From: Motiliproteus sp041586735 | GTDB taxonomy: Bacteria > Pseudomonadota > Gammaproteobacteria > Pseudomonadales > Balneatricaceae | Direction of reading: 5' to 3' | NCBI GenBank assembly: GCA_041586735.1 | Contig: JBFGZQ010000001.1 | Span: 186,001-250,000 of the forward strand | DNA: 64,000 nucleotides | In this document: positions 43,265 through 51,625 of the stretch, piece by piece | Layout: each line of letters begins with the position of its first letter | Numbering within the stretch: the stretch's first letter is position 1 | Program-made: the position numbers and the translations under genes | The notes under the pieces: generated by a model | The model's input: only the letters and a program-made list of their open reading frames with translations | Told to the model about the DNA's origin: nothing | The model's database searches: none

Positions 43265-44739
43265 ATATCGGCTTTGCCCAGTCACCGAGGCTGCTGCAGT
43301 GGGGGTTGCTGGTCACCGCGGTGTTATTTGGCTGGCTGCTCGGTTATCTACCGCAGCGCAACGCTCGACGTGCAGCCTTGCTGCAGCAGCAGAGACTCGA
43401 AGACCAATATAGTAGCCTTAGCAGTCAGCATGATGCACTACAGCAACGTAATGTGGCCCTGCAGGTCGAGTTATCGGGGAGCCGCGAGCGGATCCATGGC
43501 CTGTTGCGGCTAGAGTCGCAACTGGACGATCGCGATGAGCAGCTGCAGCGTTTGCAGCTCGATAAAGGCGCACTCCAGACCCAGGTACGTGAACTGCAGG
43601 TTCGCGCTGAAGCAGAGCAGCGTCATCATGCGGAAAAGCTAATCATGCTGGAGCAGGCGGGTGACAGGATGCAGCAGCAGTTTGCGCATCTGGGGCAGCA
43701 GATCTTTGACGACAATAGTCGCAAATTTGGTTCGCAGCAGCAGGAAAAGATCCAGCATCTGTTGCAGCCTCTGCGTGATCAGCTGGGTGATTTCCGCCGT
43801 CGGGTAGATGACGTTTATGATAGAGAGTCTCGTGACCGTCGGGGATTGGCTGAGCAGGTGTCGCAGCTCAAAGCGCTGAATCTGCAGATGAGCCAAGATG
43901 CGATCAATCTGACCAACGCCTTAAAAGGCGAGAACAAAACCCAGGGTAATTGGGGTGAGCTAGTGCTGGAGCGCATCTTGGAAGAGTCAGGATTGCGGCG
44001 TGGTTATGAGTACGAGTTACAGCTCAGTGCCCAGGATGACTCCGGGCGCCGGTTTCAGCCTGATGTGGTGATTCATCTACCTGAACGCAAAGATATCGTT
44101 GTCGATGCCAAGGTGTCGTTGGTCGCCTACGAGCGTTACTGTTCGAGTGCGGACGAGGCTGGACAGCAGGCCGCGCTGCGTGAGCATCTAGGTTCGCTAA
44201 AGCGCCATATCAAGGGTCTCAGTGACAAGGCCTATGAATCGCTACCTGCGGTGCGGTCGTTGGATTTCGTATTGTTGTTTATTCCGATTGAGTCGGCATT
44301 TCTGACCGCTATTGAGCAGGATCGGCAGCTGTTTGGCGATGCCTTTGAGCGCAATATATTGCTGGTCAGTCCTTCAACGCTGCTGGTGACCCTGCGCACT
44401 ATCAGTAATATCTGGCGCTACGAGAAACAAAGTGTCAATGCCCAAGAGATCGCCAAGCGGGGAGGGGAGTTACATGACAAATTTGTCGGCTTCGTCACCG
44501 CGCTCGAAGATGTTGGCAGACATATTGATCAAAGCCGCCGCGCTTACGATACCGCGCTGAACCGCTTGTCGAGTGGTAAGGGCAATCTGGTTAATCGAGC
44601 CGCAGAGCTGAAGAAACTCGGGGTTAGCGCGAAACGGGCGCTGCCAGGTGCCTTGGTGGACAAGGCCAGTGCTGCTGATACGGATCCAGCTTACCGTTCG
44701 AGCGTCTCTGAATCTGTCGATCTGCAGGTCTTCGAATAA
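43249..44739 (+). CDS. rmuC: DNA recombination protein RmuC
   Basis: This 496-residue protein has an N-terminal membrane anchor (about 12-34), a long coiled coil (about 40-160, Q/L/R/E-rich), and the RmuC nuclease-like domain (TQGNWGELVLERILEESGL, FQPDVVIHLPERKDIVVDAKVSLVAYERY, the PDDEXK-like DAK region, ISNIWRYEKQ). RmuC limits recombination at inverted repeats in E. coli. Its start lies inside the preceding membrane gene. Confidence 0.93.
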   Translation: MAALVDIGFAQSPRLLQWGLLVTAVLFGWLLGYLPQRNARRAALLQQQRLEDQYSSLSSQHDALQQRNVALQVELSGSRERIHGLLRLESQLDDRDEQLQRLQLDKGALQTQVRELQVRAEAEQRHHAEKLIMLEQAGDRMQQQFAHLGQQIFDDNSRKFGSQQQEKIQHLLQPLRDQLGDFRRRVDDVYDRESRDRRGLAEQVSQLKALNLQMSQDAINLTNALKGENKTQGNWGELVLERILEESGLRRGYEYELQLSAQDDSGRRFQPDVVIHLPERKDIVVDAKVSLVAYERYCSSADEAGQQAALREHLGSLKRHIKGLSDKAYESLPAVRSLDFVLLFIPIESAFLTAIEQDRQLFGDAFERNILLVSPSTLLVTLRTISNIWRYEKQSVNAQEIAKRGGELHDKFVGFVTALEDVGRHIDQSRRAYDTALNRLSSGKGNLVNRAAELKKLGVSAKRALPGALVDKASAADTDPAYRSSVSESVDLQVFE

Positions 44740-44742
44740 CCC

Positions 44743-45627
44743 TTACAGGGCAAAATAGGCTTTCAGGTGATCGATAAAAGAGCGCATCTTGGCAGGCAGA
44801 AAGCGGCGGTGCGGGTAGACGACGAAGATGTCGCCACGCGGCTGTTCATACTCCTCAAAAATTGCCACCAGTTCGCCGCTGTCAATAAAGTCCTGCACCA
44901 TAAACTGCGGTTTTAAGATGATGCCGACCCCTTGCACGGCCGCGGCGACCATCGCCCGGCCGTTGTTCGCATTGAGGCGACCGCTGGCTTTAATGGAGTA
45001 GGATGCCTCGGCATTGCTGAAGTGCCAATCGTTGTTGGTCGATGAGTAGCTGTAGGTCAGGCACTCGTGCTTACGTAACTCAGTCGGGTGTTGCGGTCTG
45101 CCGTGTTGCGCCAGATAGGCGGGAGAGGCGCAGCAGATCAATTTATTCTGTAGCAGCGGTACGGCAATGAGGCTGGAGTCTGGCAGGGCGCCAATGCGGA
45201 TAGCGATATCAAAGCCATCCTCGACCAGATTGACCTTGCGATCCTGGTAGTTGATGTCGATGCTGACATCCGGAAACCGGGTAAGATAATTGGCAATGGC
45301 AGGCGCCAGCCTGAGCACCCCAAAATCGATGGGAGCCGTGAGTTTTAGCGTGCCGCTCGGATGCTGGCTGAGTTCACTTAGTGATGCCTCACCCTCCTCC
45401 ATATCGCTGAGCAGCTGCTGGCATAGCTGTAGGTAGTTCTCACCGGCTTCGGTCATGCTGACTTTGCGGGTGGTGCGATTGAGTAAGCGAATGCTGAGTA
45501 GCGCTTCTAAGGAGGCGATGTGCTTGGTTACCATCGCCGGAGAGATGCGCAGTTCTCGGGCCGCGTGGGAAAAATTTCCGCAGCTCGCGACACGGCAAAA
45601 TACCTGCATGCTGGTAAATTTGTCCAT
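44743..45627 (-). CDS. LysR-type transcriptional regulator (CrgA/DmlR-like)
   Basis: This 294-residue protein starts MDKFTSMQVFCRVASCGNFSHAARELRISPAMVTKHIASLE, the HTH of the CrgA/DmlR-type LysR subgroup. It continues with LLNRTTRKVSMTEAG and a substrate-binding domain. The target and inducer are unknown; the divergent 293-bp region to the right contains no gene it could clearly control. It is convergent with rmuC. Confidence 0.92.
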   Translation of the reverse strand: MDKFTSMQVFCRVASCGNFSHAARELRISPAMVTKHIASLEALLSIRLLNRTTRKVSMTEAGENYLQLCQQLLSDMEEGEASLSELSQHPSGTLKLTAPIDFGVLRLAPAIANYLTRFPDVSIDINYQDRKVNLVEDGFDIAIRIGALPDSSLIAVPLLQNKLICCASPAYLAQHGRPQHPTELRKHECLTYSYSSTNNDWHFSNAEASYSIKASGRLNANNGRAMVAAAVQGVGIILKPQFMVQDFIDSGELVAIFEEYEQPRGDIFVVYPHRRFLPAKMRSFIDHLKAYFAL

Positions 45628-45920
45628 TTTTTTCTCTCTGGGTAAATAATACGTTCGAAATTAGCATTATTAAAAACCATTGTTAAATTATTTGTACTCA
45701 TGAGGGTTTTAAGGGGGGGGCTATGCTGGCATCTCCGTGGCCGTTGTTGAGGGAAGACTATGCTGGTTAATCGCGTATGGGTGGCGTTGGGGGCGGCTAA
45801 GACCAACGTCCCTACCATTGTCTATCAAGGGTTTAATTATGGAAGTCTGGGGATGCTGCATCTAAGGTTCGATTAACGATATTGGCTGAATGGCTGATCA
45901 ATAGACTGGGTTATTAACTG

Positions 45921-46136
45921 ATGAATTCCGATCCCTCCGCGTTGCTTGCCCTTGCGCGTAATAAAATGCCTTTTGGCAAATACCAGGGTCGATTGTTAAT
46001 AGATCTGCCCGAACCCTATGTGGTTTGGTTTTCGCAGCAGGGTTTTCCCAGCGGGGCGCTGGGTGAACAGCTGCGCTTACTGCATGAGATAAAAATTAAT
46101 GGGTTGGAGTCGCTGCTCGAGCCGTTGAAGCGCTGA
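45921..46136 (+). CDS. DUF3820 family small protein
   Basis: This 71-residue protein has the DUF3820 core MPFGKYQGRLLIDLPEPYVVWFSQQGFPSGALGEQL, found in small bacterial proteins and in some nuclease-associated contexts. Function is unknown. The start ATG follows an AACTG context with little Shine-Dalgarno, but the homology covers the whole frame. Confidence 0.88.
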   Translation: MNSDPSALLALARNKMPFGKYQGRLLIDLPEPYVVWFSQQGFPSGALGEQLRLLHEIKINGLESLLEPLKR

Positions 46137-46184
46137 GTCGGTTGGCTTAACGGCTGGGTATCTAGATTCACCCTGCTAGCTGTG

Positions 46185-46275
46185 TATAATCATGCCACAT
46201 TGTTTTCTGTAGTTAGGGGCTGCTGCTCAAGTCCGATTGTGTTTCTGCAAAAGAATTAACCTGAGGCACTTCAGG
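46185..46275 (+). promoter_or_regulatory. Candidate promoter and inverted repeat upstream of the XRE-cupin gene
   Basis: A perfect TATAAT (46185-46190) lacks a strong -35. About 70 bases downstream, CCTGA/TCAGG form a 5-bp inverted repeat (46260-46275) between promoter and start codon, a plausible self-operator for the downstream regulator. Both calls rest on motif and position. Confidence 0.4.
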
Positions 46276-46334
46276 GTTCTCTGCGTAGCAGCATACTATT
46301 AAATCCCTAATCAGCACGTGGCAAGGAATAATTG

Positions 46335-46883
46335 ATGAGCATAGATGTCGGGGCTCGGCTCAAAGATGCGCGCATGAAAAAAAAACTCTCACAGCGTGAG
46401 TTAGCCAAGCGTGCAGGCGTCACCAATAGCACTATCTCCCTTATAGAGCAAAACCGGGTTAGCCCTTCTGTAGGGTCGTTAAAGAAAGTGCTGGATGGCC
46501 TTCCCATGCAGCTGCAAGAGTTCTTCTCTCTGGATGTCCCAGAAAAAAAACAGGTGTTTTATCCTGCTGCAGAGCTGCCCAATTTAGGTCATGGTGACAT
46601 TAGCCTGAGGCTGGTGGGCCATAATCATCCCAATAGAACCCTTTCTTTGCTTAGCGAAACCTATCCGTGCGGTTCCGATACTGGGGCTGAGATGCTGGCT
46701 CACGAGGGTCAGGAGGGCGGAATCGTGGTCAAAGGACAGATTGAGCTGACCGTTGATGGTGAGTCCAGGGTCTTGCAGCCGGGGGATGGTTATTTTTTCG
46801 ACAGTAATCTGCCACACCGATTTAGAAATATAGGTGATGAAGATTGCGATATCGTCAGTGCGAATAACCCACCATCGTTATAG
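46335..46883 (+). CDS. XRE-cupin transcriptional regulator, PuuR-like
   Basis: This 182-residue regulator has an N-terminal XRE HTH (about 5-60: LKDARMKKKLSQRELAKRAGVTNSTISLIEQ) and a C-terminal cupin (about 105-178: GQIELTVDGE, GDGYFFDSNLPHRFRN). This is the architecture of PuuR, repressor of putrescine catabolism. No puu genes are adjacent, so the regulon is unknown. The ATG is used in preference to the adjacent TTG. Confidence 0.85.
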   Translation: MSIDVGARLKDARMKKKLSQRELAKRAGVTNSTISLIEQNRVSPSVGSLKKVLDGLPMQLQEFFSLDVPEKKQVFYPAAELPNLGHGDISLRLVGHNHPNRTLSLLSETYPCGSDTGAEMLAHEGQEGGIVVKGQIELTVDGESRVLQPGDGYFFDSNLPHRFRNIGDEDCDIVSANNPPSL

Positions 46884-47117
46884 CGCAGTGTCGTATTGGG
46901 ATTGATTAAAAACGCCTACGCGCTGGCGCAATTGGCCCGCGCCGATGACATCGTCAAGATTCCTAGTATCGGTGATCGTCCAATTTTAATAGTACTCAAA
47001 ACAGAACAATAAGCCGTGGCAGCTGCCGTGGGGCAAGGGGCGAGATAACGTCAGCTAAGACCCCATAAATAAAAATGTTAATGCAGACACAGTATGATTT
47101 TGCAAGGGGAGAGGGTT

Positions 47118-48299
47118 ATGTTTGAAATGGCAGATCACGCGCCGCTAAACGCGGTGATTAAGGTCATAGGGATTGGCGGCGGCGGCGGTAATGCGGTGCA
47201 GCACATGCTGACGAGCGAGATTGAGGGTGTTGACTTTATCTGTGCTAATACCGATGCGCAGGCGTTACAGCGCTTGACTCAGGCCAGGGTGTTGCACATT
47301 GGTAGTGCCTTGACGAAAGGTCTGGGCGCCGGCGCGAGTCCTGATGTGGGTCGTCAGGCGGCCTTGGAAGATCGCGAGCGGATCGCCGAGATGCTACAGG
47401 GTGCCGATATGGTGTTCATCACTGCGGGTATGGGTGGCGGTACCGGCACGGGTGGCGCGCCGATTGTGGCCGAAATTGCCAAAGAGATGGGTATCTTGAC
47501 CGTCGCGGTAGTCACCAAGCCTTTCCCATTCGAAGGCAAGCGCCGCATGAGTGTTGCTGATGAAGGCTTGAAGGCGCTGGCAGAAAATGTGGATTCGTTG
47601 ATCATTATCCCCAACGAAAAACTGCTCAAGGTGTTAGGCCCAAGTGCCAGTTTAGTGAGTGCCTTTAAAGAGGCTAATAGCGTGCTGCAAGGAGCTGTTC
47701 AGGGGATCGCCGACCTGATTATCCGTCCTGGCATGATTAACGTCGACTTCGCTGACGTGAAAACCGTGATGTCCGAGATGGGCATGGCGATGATGGGGAC
47801 CGGTGTTGGTCACGGTGAATTCCGGGCCAGAGATGCTGCTGAGGCTGCTATCAACTGTCCGCTACTGGAAGATATTGATCTGCAAGGTGCCAAGGGCATT
47901 CTGGTGAATATCACCGCGGGTCTAGACCTAAGTTTGGGTGAGTTCAGTGAAGTGGGTGACATTGTTGAAGAGTTTGCCTCTGATAATGCCACCGTTGTCG
48001 TCGGCACGGTGATAGATCCGGAGATGGTGGATGAGCTGCGGGTCACCGTGGTGGCTACCGGACTCGAAAGTCGTGACGTCGCACCGATGCAGGTGGTTTC
48101 TCGTCGGTCGCAGATGACCAAGGTTGATGGCACTCTTGATCTCAATCAGCTTGAGCTGCCTACGGTGAATCGGGATAAAAGTCGGGTATCGCGAACCCTC
48201 GCTGAAAAGCCTAAAGCACCCGTGCAAGCCTCACTGGAGCGGACGGGGACCGACGATGGTATGGAGTATTTAGACATCCCGGCGTTTCTTCGCCGCTAG
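47118..48299 (+). CDS. ftsZ: Cell division GTPase FtsZ, solitary copy
   Basis: This tubulin-like GTPase of about 393 residues is full length and looks intact: IKVIGIGGGGGNAV, the tubulin signature GMGGGTGTGGAP, synergy-loop region (NVDFADVKTVM), and C-terminal conserved peptide EYLDIPAFLRR for FtsA/ZipA contact. ATG 47118 has an AGAGGG site. Unlike normal ftsZ it is not preceded by ftsQ-ftsA; an XRE-cupin gene is upstream and a terminator plus tRNA-Ser downstream. It is probably an extra copy. Confidence 0.95.
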   Translation: MFEMADHAPLNAVIKVIGIGGGGGNAVQHMLTSEIEGVDFICANTDAQALQRLTQARVLHIGSALTKGLGAGASPDVGRQAALEDRERIAEMLQGADMVFITAGMGGGTGTGGAPIVAEIAKEMGILTVAVVTKPFPFEGKRRMSVADEGLKALAENVDSLIIIPNEKLLKVLGPSASLVSAFKEANSVLQGAVQGIADLIIRPGMINVDFADVKTVMSEMGMAMMGTGVGHGEFRARDAAEAAINCPLLEDIDLQGAKGILVNITAGLDLSLGEFSEVGDIVEEFASDNATVVVGTVIDPEMVDELRVTVVATGLESRDVAPMQVVSRRSQMTKVDGTLDLNQLELPTVNRDKSRVSRTLAEKPKAPVQASLERTGTDDGMEYLDIPAFLRR

Positions 48300-48321
48300 G
48301 CGGGCTGAATAAACGCTTCCG

Positions 48322-48358
48322 GCCCAGGAGCTATCCCTTCCCGGCTCCTGGGCTTTTT
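48322..48358 (+). terminator. Rho-independent terminator of ftsZ
   Basis: A perfect 10-bp stem (GCCCAGGAGC / GCTCCTGGGC) with a pyrimidine-rich loop and a run of five T's lies 22 bases past the ftsZ stop. Confidence 0.93.
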
Positions 48359-48425
48359 CTTCTCAAAGCAGCGACGCTGCCGCGCGTTGTTTTTGAGTTT
48401 TAATCGCATAACCGCTGTATCGGGT

Positions 48426-48454
48426 TTGCGTTTTGGCTGGTATTCATTTAAATT
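48426..48454 (+). promoter_or_regulatory. Promoter of tRNA-Ser
   Basis: TTGCGT and TAAATT are spaced by 17 bases and followed by a GC-rich ACGCGC discriminator. The tRNA starts 26 bases after the -10. Confidence 0.6.
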
Positions 48455-48480
48455 ACGCGCTCCCCAAAATTGGGGTGTAC

Positions 48481-48568
48481 GGTGAGGTGTCCGAGTGGCC
48501 GAAGGAGCACGCCTGGAAAGTGTGTATACGGAAACGTATCGAGGGTTCGAATCCCTCCCTCACCGCCA
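48481..48568 (+). tRNA. tRNA-Ser (GGA), integration target
   Basis: An 88-base serine tRNA with a long variable arm: acceptor GGTGAGG pairing CCTCACC, anticodon loop CTGGAAA (GGA), T-loop GTTCGAATCCC and encoded CCA. A P4-type integrase gene begins about 165 bases downstream, so the 3' end of this tRNA is the likely attachment core. Confidence 0.96.
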
Positions 48569-48600
48569 TTATTTAGTTTCATAACATCCGAAACGATCCT

Positions 48601-48636
48601 AAAAGCCGCTATCTATCAACGATTAGCGGCTTTTTT
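48601..48636 (+). terminator. Terminator after tRNA-Ser
   Basis: An 11-bp stem (AAAAGCCGCTA / TAGCGGCTTTT) with a 12-base loop is followed by T's. It ends tRNA-Ser transcription and separates it from the integrase. Confidence 0.9.
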
Positions 48637-48681
48637 GTGTCCAGTAGTATCCGAAGATAACTTGTAACATCTCGCTTTTTT

Positions 48682-48730
48682 GGTAACACTGTTGGTAGCA
48701 CTAGCCGGTGTTACCAAACTCGGTGTTACC
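48682..48730. promoter_or_regulatory. Three GGTGTTACC-type boxes before the integrase
   Basis: GGTAACAC at 48682 is inverted relative to two direct copies of GGTGTTACC at 48707 and 48722 (15-base period, the second ending 3 bases before the ATG). Such clustered boxes fit integrase arm-type sites or an operator that controls int. Confidence 0.55.
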
Positions 48731-48733
48731 ACG

Positions 48734-49972
48734 ATGGCCATAAAAACCAATCCGCTGACCAATACCGAAGTAAAACAGGCCAAGCCCAGAGACAAGGAAT
48801 ACCTGCTTGTTGACGGTGACGGGTTGTCGCTTCGGATCAAACCCACAGGCTCTAAAACGTGGGTGTTCAATTACTACCGACCCTATACCAAGAAAAGAGC
48901 TAATCTTAGCTTCGGGATCTATCCTGACGTGTCGCTGGCTCAGGCAAGGGAGCGGCGGCGTGAAGCTCGGCAATTGGTTGCTCAAGAGATCGACCCTAAG
49001 CAGCATAGGGATGAGCAGAACTCGGCACACCAGCAGAGCGCATCGTCCACACTAGAAACGATCACGCGGGAATGGTTCAAGCTCAAGTCCGCTAAAGTTA
49101 CACTCGCCTATGCGGACGACATTATCCGCTCACTTGAAAATCATATCTTTCCAAACCTGGGCAAACTGCCGATCAGCAAGATCACCGCGCCGCTCACCAT
49201 TGAATCATTAAAGCCACTGGCCAACACTGGCAAGCTGGAGATGGTGAAGCGGATCAGTCAGCGACTCAATGAGGTGATGATCTACGCCGTTAACACCGGC
49301 ATCATTCACAGCAATCCGCTGGCCGGTATCCGCCACGCGTTCGAGACACCCACCGTCGCCAACAATCCAACATTGAAGCCTGATCAACTGCCTGAGCTAA
49401 TGACGGCATTGAGTCGGGCCAATATCCGTATCGTTACCCGCTGCCTGATCGAGTGGCAGCTCCACACCATGACGCGCCCAACGGAAGCAGCCGGTGCTAG
49501 ATGGGATGAGATCAATCTAGAAGATAGGCTCTGGATCATCCCTGCTGAGCGAATGAAGAAACGCAAAGAGCATGTGATACCTCTGACCCCGCAAACCTTG
49601 GTGTTGCTTGACGCTATACGGCCTATCAGTGGTAACTCACCTTATCTGTTCCCTAGTGATATCAATCCTCGAAAACACGCCAGCAGCTCAACCGCTAACA
49701 TGGCGCTGAAGCAACGCATGGGCTTTAAGGCCCGGCTTACTGCACACAGTATGCGCGCGCTAGCCAGCACCACGCTCAATGAACAGGCGTTCGATGTTGA
49801 TGTGATTGAATCCGCACTGGCGCACACCGATAAGAACCATATACGCGCCACCTACAACCGTGCCCAATATATCGAGCGCCGCCGCAAGATGATGGCCTGG
49901 TGGAGTAACCACATAGAGCAGGCGGCTAGTGGGAATTTGAGTTTGGCTGCGGGTAGCAATGTTATTAAATAG
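48734..49972 (+). CDS. int: P4-family tyrosine integrase
   Basis: This recombinase of about 412 residues has the DUF4102-type arm-binding N-terminus (LTNTEVKQAKPRDKEYLLVDGDGLSLRI, then WVFNYYRP). Its catalytic domain carries the Arg in MTRPTEAAGARWDE, HSMRALAST as H-x-x-R, and the Tyr in RATYNRAQY. ATG 48734 begins the family homology; the frame from 48680 is too long. It drives site-specific insertion, here at the adjacent tRNA-Ser. Confidence 0.95.
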   Translation: MAIKTNPLTNTEVKQAKPRDKEYLLVDGDGLSLRIKPTGSKTWVFNYYRPYTKKRANLSFGIYPDVSLAQARERRREARQLVAQEIDPKQHRDEQNSAHQQSASSTLETITREWFKLKSAKVTLAYADDIIRSLENHIFPNLGKLPISKITAPLTIESLKPLANTGKLEMVKRISQRLNEVMIYAVNTGIIHSNPLAGIRHAFETPTVANNPTLKPDQLPELMTALSRANIRIVTRCLIEWQLHTMTRPTEAAGARWDEINLEDRLWIIPAERMKKRKEHVIPLTPQTLVLLDAIRPISGNSPYLFPSDINPRKHASSSTANMALKQRMGFKARLTAHSMRALASTTLNEQAFDVDVIESALAHTDKNHIRATYNRAQYIERRRKMMAWWSNHIEQAASGNLSLAAGSNVIK

Positions 49973-50308
49973 CGTCGTATTTGAGAGGGGTTTACCTAGG
50001 CTTGCGCAAAGCGAATTCTTGAGGTGGGTAGACCGTATTTTTTGATCACTACCTTAATCGGCATGTTCGCAATATTCTTTTCTAGGTATTAAAACGGGCT
50101 AGCCTAAGAGTTGATCATACGCACCCAAGACAACGGTCAATGAGCCCCTTTATATTGATCATGGTTGATTCTCGTGCGCTAGTTCTTGCGTATTCTTGCC
50201 TATTACTAGGTCACTACGCCAAATAGCTGGCCTCGACCGACAAGCAAGGGATGACTGAGCATGAGATCAGCGAAGAACGAGGGCTACGCAGCACCATAAT
50301 GATGAAGG
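49973..50308. other. 336-bp non-coding stretch downstream of int
   Basis: There are no convincing genes. The tract contains AT-rich and short TATTCTTGC direct repeats near 50190-50205. Fragments in several frames suggest it may belong to the decayed gene that follows (next entry). Confidence 0.4.
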
Positions 50309-51300
50309 TTGGTGCTGGTGAGGTTTTACGGTCAAGCCGACGTGGCGCATGTGACGTACAAACCCAGCACGGTAACCGACCTTAAAATAACCCAAGGTGC
50401 TGTGCTGGTCGATAAAGGTAATACCAAGACTGACGACGCAGGTATTCATGAAGATGAAGGCCTATACTCCGGCTATGAGCGAGACACCGGCAACTTACAG
50501 GTCAGGCAACCTGATCATCCTGAACTTTCCCAGCAGGGGACTCTCGACCTATTTGCCCCCGCCAACGTACCAAGTGCCACCGCCGCCGAGTAAGCCGTCG
50601 ACAACTTCCGAGTCCAATACGAACAACGCGAATCGGGTACTGTCTCATCCGGCCTGGACAGGGTAACCACGCTAGAAGAGCCGAGAGGTCGCCCAGGTTT
50701 TAGCATCGTTCCGCAAGCATGGCCAGGAAACCATGCTGGCACTGGTCACCAATGACAGCGGTAAGATCCCCAACGTCATCCGTCCCACCGCGAGCGGCGG
50801 CATGGAGTCGAGTAACAATCTGCAAGCTAGGGCGGGAGGGTGAAGACTCGACCGGACCGTTCTCCGCAGGGTTCAGCAGCAGTGCTTGATCGCCAGCTCG
50901 GGAGGCACAGAGGCGCACCTGCGGAATTACGGTTCAACGCGCACGGAGTGTCCTTTAGCCGGAACACGCCTACCCACCAAAAATCGCGTACCAGCTTGGC
51001 CGTGGATGCTGTGTAGACTGCTGTTAGGGCTATCGGGATCAGGCGGCAATTGAAAGGCGTCAAACTTATTACCGTCGAAACCGAAACGGATCTTCCAGCT
51101 GATATACAGACTCAGGCGGCGAAAGAAGGCGCGACTGGGGAGGTGAAAGCGTCCCATTATAAGCACTCCATTTACATTGTGGCTGACCAAATGGGGAGCT
51201 TAGCACAGATCGAGAAGGCGGCATTACATGTGGCCTGCCTGACCCTGTTTCTCAACAAGGCCAAGCAGGCGTTCAACCAGCAGTGCTATCTTGCTTATAG
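50309..51300 (+). pseudogene. Decayed large polyvalent protein with RadC-like JAB segment
   Basis: Fragments in successive frames on the plus strand read as one broken gene: DKGNTKTDDAGIHEDEGLYSGY..., QQGTLDLFAPA, then an in-frame TAA at 50591-50593. Next comes DRVTTLEE and, after a frameshift, EVAQVLASFRKHGQETMLALVTNDSGKI, which matches the RadC-like segment of plasmid/ICE large polyvalent proteins. Further on FNAHGVSFSRNTP, LAVDAV, a stop, VETETDLPADIQTQAAKEGATGEV and IYIVADQMGSLAQIE resemble the later metallopeptidase-like region, but the HExxH motif is lost. It is dead by several lesions. Confidence 0.6.
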
Positions 51301-51313
51301 GTATGCGTCAGTC

Positions 51314-51625
51314 TTACTGGCAATGTTGAGCAAGCATTCGGGTATAGTCTGCAATAAATTTGTCGTCGATATCACCGTTGCGCCAGTCCTGAATATCCAC
51401 TTGCGATAAGGTTGCTAGCGCATCAGACGCGGAGATCGGCAGCCCCCGGCAGGCCATGCTAAAGGCAGCCAAAAGATCCGCCTCATTTTTTATGCTCCCC
51501 CTATACGCAGAACTCGCACAATCCGCATTATTAGCTGCAATAACGGTATTGTGCATATTCTGCGCATTGTGCGACCTGGTAGTGTCAGTGGCAGGAGTGA
51601 TGCCTAACGTCTCGCGCCAACTCAT
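51314..51625 (-). CDS. Small hypothetical protein at the end of the replication module
   Basis: The protein of about 103 residues starts MSWRETLG and ends in a TubC/NRPS-docking-like or DUF-type helical region with GLPISASDALATL and DWRNGDIDDKFIADY. Start at 51625 overlaps the preceding stop (ATGA), which shows coupling to the DUF3987 gene. Similar small genes close satellite modules. Function is unknown. Confidence 0.6.
   Translation of the reverse strand: MSWRETLGITPATDTTRSHNAQNMHNTVIAANNADCASSAYRGSIKNEADLLAAFSMACRGLPISASDALATLSQVDIQDWRNGDIDDKFIADYTRMLAQHCQ

Noticed and set aside
46884..47010. Short frame after the XRE-cupin gene (GLIKNAYALAQLARADDIVKI...)
   Set aside because: About 37 codons without a proper start or a domain I can name; it may be a remnant but cannot be supported.
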